A DNA stretch of 64,000 nt from Zasmidium citrigriseum (taxonomy: Eukaryota > Ascomycota > Dothideomycetes > Mycosphaerellales > Mycosphaerellaceae): assembly GCA_002786025.1 (NCBI GenBank), contig NHNW01000011.1:744001-808000 (forward strand). The letters run 5' to 3'. Shown piece after piece: positions 58,912 to 64,000 of the stretch. Positions within the stretch are counted from its first letter, which is position 1; each line of letters starts with the position of its first letter. The position numbers and the translations under genes are program-made. The notes beneath the pieces are model-generated. The model was not told where the DNA came from, did not search any database, and saw nothing but the letters and a program-made list of their open reading frames with translations.

Positions 58912-59579
58912 GGTGGGTGAGCGATTGTGCTGGTGGTGAAGGGTCGACAGGTGCGCGGCCAGACTTACAGCCATGGACTCTGTGCTGGCGTCCGGAAAGT
59001 TTGATCTGGGGTGCGGGTCTCGGGGGTTAGCTGGAGATCGTGAGGTGCAGAGCGCGCGGCGATGACAGGTGGACACGGCGGCGATAGAGTGCGATGCAGG
59101 CCGGTGTGGGTTGGGCCAGGTGTGTGTTGATGGAGTCGAGAAGGGGCCGTGGGTTGGGCGATGGCAGTGGTCGATGGAGGCTGCTAACTGCTTGAAACCG
59201 CCTCGTCGACTTGTTTGCAGGAGCGCGCACGGAGCACTCCCGAGCCGAAAGCTTGCTGCCGCTTCGCTCGCCCTTCTGTCTTCACTTCTCGCAACACCTT
59301 CACATGAATTTCGAAACTCAGGTCGTAGATTTTACGTCGAAGCACACCGAAGCTTTCGAAAATCACAAGGTACGGACAGTTCATGTGATAGACAATTATC
59401 AGCTGCAATGAGCGGAACCTGTAGTCAACATGCCTCGAGGGGAGAGGTGAATGATCTATTGACATCACAGGCCTCGACGGAATGCACGTGTTTCCAATGT
59501 CTTTATCTTCTTTTCTTTTCTCGAGGCTCATCTGTCTCAACAACACAAACAACAGCATAGACACGCTAGACAGCACAGA
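58912..59579. promoter_or_regulatory. Divergent promoter, DUF2433 gene / pseudokinase
   Basis: 668 bp between divergent starts, with both promoters. No further gene is seen. Confidence 0.5.
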
Positions 59580-60989
59580 ATGGATCCGACTCGATGGATG
59601 TCATCGCCGCCCGGCCATTCGAAGAGCCGCGTGCCATACCGTCAGCCCTTGGATGGCATGGGCCTCTCGTTTCCTGCTGAGATCAACATCAGACCCGCAC
59701 TGCAAGACCGACAGGCCCAGTATTACACGCATGAGCATCCTCGTACAACGACTCACGCCTCGACTGCATCTCAAGATCAACCGCGCTTCCCAGCTGACGA
59801 CCAAGGCCAAACAGCTTGGGTGAGAGAGCGCGCTCGTCTGTCTGGATGTGCCACTCCAGTTCTCCCCCCTTACCCTACCACGCCTTCGATACGTCATGAA
59901 TCATTCCCGACGCCGCATCGCCATCTATCAGAGATCAAGTTTCCTTCGCTTACGAACCCCCGATCTGCGCAAACGATCCACCCAAGGGATCAACACCATC
60001 AAAGGCGTCACAATGAGCACGCTCGGTCTTCCAAGAATCATGTTGGCTTCATGCTACTACCAGAACGACCGAGGCTCGTGACCAACCAAGCCGAATACTT
60101 CGTGATCAGGCGGCTTCGCGAAGGCTCTTCATCCCGCGTCAGTCACGAAGTCGATCGAATGTTGATTGAGCATGTGGAAACCACCGAACTTTTCGTCGAA
60201 AAGCGGCGGAGCGTGGCCTCGAGCTTGTCTAGGAGGCGCACCGAACTCGAAATAAATGCTTTGTTGCAGATTACTGAAGCTGGTCTGTCGCAAAACATCA
60301 CCCGCATCTTCGAGACTTTCTACGACTCTCCCTCGGAGCAGGTCAGCATGGTCATCGAGTACTGCGATCACGGTACACTGGAGGACTTCGTTGACCGTTA
60401 CATCGTCGAGAAGAAGACCACGCCAGAAGGCTTCGCGTGGCACGTCCTATCTTCCCTGTCGTCTGCTCTCTCTGTGTGTCATTATGGCATCCGAGATGCA
60501 ACGAGGAGCCTGACACCGAGTCAAGACTGGACGGCGCTACATCACTTCGATATTCGACCAGCAAACATCTGGCTTTCTTCTCGAGGAATGGACTCGGCGT
60601 ATCCACGTGTGGTACTTGGCAACTTCAGCTGCGTCGGCGGCCGAGAAGAGATCCATTCGGGAGAGTCGAACAGCGTCCTCGTGCAATACGGAAGTCCTTC
60701 ATGGCTACCTCAAGAAGGCCGGCAGCATCACAAGTACACGCCCATCCTTGGGACATTCACAGATATTTGGCAAGTTGGAGCTGTGATCATGGCCATGTGT
60801 CGTCTGCTCCAAGATCCAGCTGGGATGAGTGAGTGGCCATGTGGAGCGGAGTACTCGTTTACCCTCAACAACATCATCTGCTGCTGCATGAACGGAGATT
60901 GGAACGACAGACCATCTGCCGTGGACTTGGTGTTGGAAATATCGAAGGAGATGTCGCGGGGAAGAGCAGTGCACCAGTATAGAACGTAG
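59580..60989 (+). CDS. Protein kinase-like protein, probable pseudokinase
   Basis: A single-exon 469-aa protein. The first ~160 residues are His/Pro/Ser/Arg-rich and disordered. The kinase-like fold then starts at EYFVIRRLREGSSSRVS (weak glycine loop), LFVEKRRSV (a plausible ATP-site Lys), ELEINALLQI (a C-helix Glu), hinge MVIEYCDHGTLEDFV, and HHFDIRPANIWL in place of HRDLKPEN. The DFG motif is replaced by GNF (VVLGNFSCVG), so the metal-binding Asp is lost. A late DIWQVGAVIMAMCRLL matches the DIWSLG region. Catalysis by the normal mechanism is unlikely; a scaffold or regulatory role is inferred. Similar divergent kinase-like proteins occur in many plant-associated ascomycetes. Confidence 0.85.
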   Translation: MDPTRWMSSPPGHSKSRVPYRQPLDGMGLSFPAEINIRPALQDRQAQYYTHEHPRTTTHASTASQDQPRFPADDQGQTAWVRERARLSGCATPVLPPYPTTPSIRHESFPTPHRHLSEIKFPSLTNPRSAQTIHPRDQHHQRRHNEHARSSKNHVGFMLLPERPRLVTNQAEYFVIRRLREGSSSRVSHEVDRMLIEHVETTELFVEKRRSVASSLSRRRTELEINALLQITEAGLSQNITRIFETFYDSPSEQVSMVIEYCDHGTLEDFVDRYIVEKKTTPEGFAWHVLSSLSSALSVCHYGIRDATRSLTPSQDWTALHHFDIRPANIWLSSRGMDSAYPRVVLGNFSCVGGREEIHSGESNSVLVQYGSPSWLPQEGRQHHKYTPILGTFTDIWQVGAVIMAMCRLLQDPAGMSEWPCGAEYSFTLNNIICCCMNGDWNDRPSAVDLVLEISKEMSRGRAVHQYRT

Positions 60990-61742
60990 ACGGGAGATCG
61001 ATTTGCTGCTTGTCGGTCTACAATGGCCTCACTAATCCAGTTGTTCCCCTGTTGTCACCTGTATCGAGGTTCCGTATTGCCGGCCATGGTGTCCTCGTGA
61101 ATATGGAGCCACGTCAAGTGAGTTCCATGAGAGCCTGTCATCCGAGGTCACGATGGGAGATGGAGCAGCGATTCAGAGCCGGTATGCAAGCTGTCTGGTT
61201 GCACGGGGGTTGTCAATTGGATAGGCAGTGGTCGGCACAAGAGGAACACCGAAACCAACGTGGCCCCGCGGCTGGAGACGAGCAGCTCAGTGACGTCCGC
61301 TATCGCCCGCATTGCCCACCTTCGTGTCTTCTAACAACAACATTGAACACCTGTCGCGTCTATACAACATCGACTCCATCGCCGCTTCCCCTCTATCAAG
61401 TCTACTACGCGACCGCATCGCCAATACCGCGCCCAGACAAAGAGTCATATCCACTCATCGCCGCCGCCACCCGCGATCGCGAAGGACCCAGTCATCGCAT
61501 AGCGAACCCACCACACTCTCCATTTCCGCACGAGCGACAACTTACGCGACCAATATACACGAACGATTCTCTCGACCCTGGTCGCATCCAAAAGAGCTCA
61601 CCGCAGGCTCTTTCCTCTCTCCGTGGGACTCATCCCGTACTTCGCCCCGCGCCTTTAAACACGCCGTGATCCTCTGCGGTCACAGCGAGGCGCATCCGTC
61701 GAAGTCAGCGGGAGAATCCCTTGGTTCCTCCCCATTTAGCCT
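60990..61742. promoter_or_regulatory. Intergenic region before the Btb3-like gene
   Basis: 753 bp. The downstream part (about 61,310-61,740) is C/A-rich and G-poor, typical of a long fungal 5' leader; the frames over it are of low-complexity Ser/Pro/Arg type and I do not consider them genes. Confidence 0.45.
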
Positions 61743-64000
61743 ATGAGCAGCTCTCTGTGGAAAGCCTTCTATGAAGATGATGTCGATACCTTTCGGCACC
61801 TGTTGGAGACCGCGGCCTACAATGCGCGACCGCACGCGGCAAGAGGAGCACCATCACACCATAATGCCTTCATAGCCAGCCCGGGCCAGTATGCAACCTC
61901 TCCTATTGCTGCGAGGAGTCGAAAGGCTACTCCAGCGACCCCCGCTGGGGGCGTGGTCCTCACCAAGTCCGATATCAACTGGCGTGATTCGCTTGGCTTG
62001 ACTTTGTTGCATCATGCAGCTTCTTCTGTTTCCGAGAATGCAATCGGATTTGCTGCTGCGATCATTGACCATCCACTGGTCGATCTGTATGTCCAGGACT
62101 TGGAGAACGGCTGGACCGCATTGCATCGCGCCTTCTACTTTGGCAACATTACCATTGCCCGCTTGATCCTGGAGCGCGACACAAGTGCCACCTTTGGCAA
62201 AGTTGCAGGCAACGTGCATCAGACGCTCTCGTTGATCAAGGTCAAAGACAAGGAAGGACTTGGCCCACTCGACCTGTATGCTTCTACGATCAAGGATCGC
62301 ACTCTCAGACCCGAAGCATTTGGTCGTCCGCGTTCTGGATCGACAGGTAGTGATGACGAGCGCAATGGTGTCGATGCGGGCGAACAAGATGGAAGCAGCG
62401 CCATTCGAGTCCCATTTACAGACATTCGTGGGGATCAATTGTTCCACTTCGGCAGCAACAGAAACGTGTCTCTGGGGTTCGGCGACCAAGACGATCGGCA
62501 GTTTCCTGAGCGAATATCTGTGCGCCGGCCTGAGCATCTGCTGAAGCGATTCTACCAGGAGCATCTCGAAGAGCATGAACAGAAATGGTCATCTCACGAT
62601 CCGCTTTACGAGTCCAAAACGTCAGCAGTTCCGTCGATGTGGGTGGAAGATATGCCTTGGATGCCTCGTTCGCGACCCCTTGAGATTCAAGATGTTCAGA
62701 TGTCCAAACTGCACTCTGCAGTACTTACCACGGATCCAGAGGCCAATTTGTACATTTGCGGTCATGGTCAAGGTGGTCGACTAGGTACTGGAGACGAGCG
62801 CACTCGCTTTCACTTCGTCTGCATAGAGGGTGGCGCTCTGGCCGGTAAGCGCATTGCCACCGTTGCGCTTGGCATGAACCATACACTTGCGCTGTCCGAC
62901 GAGGGCGAAATCTTCTCCTGGGGCAACAATGCGTACGGCCAGCTTGGCTACAGTCTTCCAAAGACTTCGAATGACGAGGAGCCGATCAGTACTATTCCAC
63001 GGCAGATCTTTGGACCCCTGAAGCGGGAAACGGTCATTGGCATCGCAGCTTCTCGCATACACTCAGTCGCGCACAGCTCAACATCGCTGTATGTGATGGG
63101 AAAGAATGATGGACAATTGGGCATTGTCGACTCTGATGCGCGATCCCTCGACATACAAACTACGCCTCGCAGAGTCGCAGCGTCACTGTTTTCGTCTCCA
63201 ATTGCGCAAGCTACAGCAATCGATCGAGCTACAATCTGTCTCTTGGAGAACCATGAGGTCTGGGTCTTTGCCAACTATGGATACGCCAAGGTTCAGTTTC
63301 CACTCGAAGGCTTCACAAACTACTTCCTCAAGCAGAGCTTCCTTGTGACCACATACGACTCTGCACCCAACAGAGTCTGCAAGGTGATCTCCGAGGGAGA
63401 CACAATATGTGCTTTGTCTAGCCGTGGTGAGATTTACACGGTTTCAATCAGTCAGCGAATGGACAACCAGGCCAGCATGTCCACCACGAATCCAACCAAG
63501 ATCAGGAGCGCCATTACCCAGCCTCAGCGTATTTGGTCTCCCAAGAAGAGCAACATGGCTGCCCGCGACGTTGGACTTGACACTGATGGCAGTATCATTC
63601 TCACTACAGAGGAGGGCAGTGTCTGGAAGCGTACGAGGCGGGCGACAACTAAAGATGCTTCTGCCTCTGGCATCTCCGAGTACAAGCCGAAGGACTACAA
63701 GTATTCACGCATCCCTGGATTGACTCGTGTGCTGGCCGTTCGAGCGTCTGGACATGGAGCTTACGCTGCCATCCGGCGAGATTGTGACGTTGTGCAAACC
63801 CAGGTGGTCGTCGAAGATCCGACACTCTGGAAAGACCTGTTCCCATTGCTTTCTGTCGGACGGCTTATTGATGGTCATCCGGAGAGTGATAATGACGAAG
63901 TCAGACATCGTTTCTGGCAGGGGACGAAGAGGCCTAGTGAGCTCGCTCTGCTGAAGAAAGCCGTCATTGGAAGCGTCAACATCGATGCAGACCTCAAGAG
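61743..64000 (+). CDS. Ankyrin-RCC1 protein, Btb3/IBtk-like (3' end outside the window)
   Basis: An open frame from the ATG at 61743 (MSSSLWKAFYEDDVDTFRHL) runs without a stop or intron to the right edge, at least 752 codons. Ankyrin-type units appear early (DSLGLTLLHHAASS; LENGWTALHRAFYFGNITIA; KDKEGLGPLDLYA). RCC1-type repeats follow (LYICGHGQGGRLGTGDERTR; LALSDEGEIFSWGNNAYGQL; LYVMGKNDGQLG). The order ankyrin, then RCC1, matches fission yeast Btb3 and animal IBtk, which carry BTB domains after the RCC1 part and act as Cul3 ubiquitin ligase adaptors; those domains would lie beyond 64,000. At about residue 210 a Ser/Gly/Asp-rich linker separates the two parts. Confidence 0.92.
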   Translation, partial: MSSSLWKAFYEDDVDTFRHLLETAAYNARPHAARGAPSHHNAFIASPGQYATSPIAARSRKATPATPAGGVVLTKSDINWRDSLGLTLLHHAASSVSENAIGFAAAIIDHPLVDLYVQDLENGWTALHRAFYFGNITIARLILERDTSATFGKVAGNVHQTLSLIKVKDKEGLGPLDLYASTIKDRTLRPEAFGRPRSGSTGSDDERNGVDAGEQDGSSAIRVPFTDIRGDQLFHFGSNRNVSLGFGDQDDRQFPERISVRRPEHLLKRFYQEHLEEHEQKWSSHDPLYESKTSAVPSMWVEDMPWMPRSRPLEIQDVQMSKLHSAVLTTDPEANLYICGHGQGGRLGTGDERTRFHFVCIEGGALAGKRIATVALGMNHTLALSDEGEIFSWGNNAYGQLGYSLPKTSNDEEPISTIPRQIFGPLKRETVIGIAASRIHSVAHSSTSLYVMGKNDGQLGIVDSDARSLDIQTTPRRVAASLFSSPIAQATAIDRATICLLENHEVWVFANYGYAKVQFPLEGFTNYFLKQSFLVTTYDSAPNRVCKVISEGDTICALSSRGEIYTVSISQRMDNQASMSTTNPTKIRSAITQPQRIWSPKKSNMAARDVGLDTDGSIILTTEEGSVWKRTRRATTKDASASGISEYKPKDYKYSRIPGLTRVLAVRASGHGAYAAIRRDCDVVQTQVVVEDPTLWKDLFPLLSVGRLIDGHPESDNDEVRHRFWQGTKRPSELALLKKAVIGSVNIDADLK

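Noticed and set aside
61010..61746. Two overlapping plus-strand frames (219 and 144 codons) before the Btb3-like gene
   Set aside because: Low-complexity Ser/Pro/Arg translations over a C/A-rich leader; no domain and no splice support.

Overview
The window is nuclear DNA of a filamentous ascomycete (Pezizomycotina), probably a Dothideomycete of the Mycosphaerella group; the class-level guess is inference. The evidence is short spliceosomal introns (mostly 47-172 bp, GT..AG), dense genes on both strands, two Zn2Cys6 regulators, a HET-domain protein, and an inactivated transposon almost devoid of CpA and TpG, which is the mark of repeat-induced point mutation (RIP). About 22 protein genes and one intron-containing tRNA gene can be supported. 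Exon structures were worked out by hand; nearly all give an intact reading frame.

Layout. 1-2.4 kb: no clear gene. 2.4-10.4 kb: a C2H2 zinc-finger factor, a TetX-like FAD monooxygenase, a glutathione peroxidase with a second upstream in-frame start, a carboxymuconolactone-decarboxylase-like protein, and a BMT6-like rRNA methyltransferase sharing a 191-bp promoter with it. 10.7-14.7 kb: tRNA-Glu(UUC) with an 8-nt intron, a small-molecule-type methyltransferase, spermidine synthase, and a 57-residue Pmp3 proteolipid split over three exons. 15.7-22 kb: a HET protein with a C-terminal membrane segment, a small secreted 8-cysteine protein, and a ThrE/Prm10-type membrane transporter. 23.8-30.7 kb: NAD kinase, a CsbD-like/Hmp1-type protein, and the acetate/gluconeogenesis activator FacB/Cat8. 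31.9-36.5 kb: a SET-domain protein divergent from the CDC14 phosphatase. 36.9-49.1 kb: an accessory stretch with a salicylate-hydroxylase-like FAD monooxygenase, a 3.9-kb RIP-degraded transposon with 67-bp terminal inverted repeats, a cytochrome P450 and a Zn2Cys6 regulator. 50.4-64 kb: ribosomal protein L3, the NPC1/Ncr1 sterol transporter, a DUF2433 phosphoesterase-like RGG protein, a pseudokinase, and an ankyrin-RCC1 (Btb3-like) gene that runs off the right edge.

Most of the window is conserved housekeeping and regulatory content. The accessory part is 36.9-49 kb, where two oxygenases and a pathway-type regulator flank the transposon: possibly a small catabolic or secondary-metabolite tailoring module without a backbone enzyme. 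The items most worth following are the transposon (sharp RIP limits, clear TIRs, DDE transposase remnant plus an unexplained second decayed ORF), the P450 lacking the usual I-helix acid/alcohol pair, the pseudokinase with a lost DFG aspartate, the 8-Cys secreted protein, and the alternative-start peroxidase. I found no clearly new multi-gene system.
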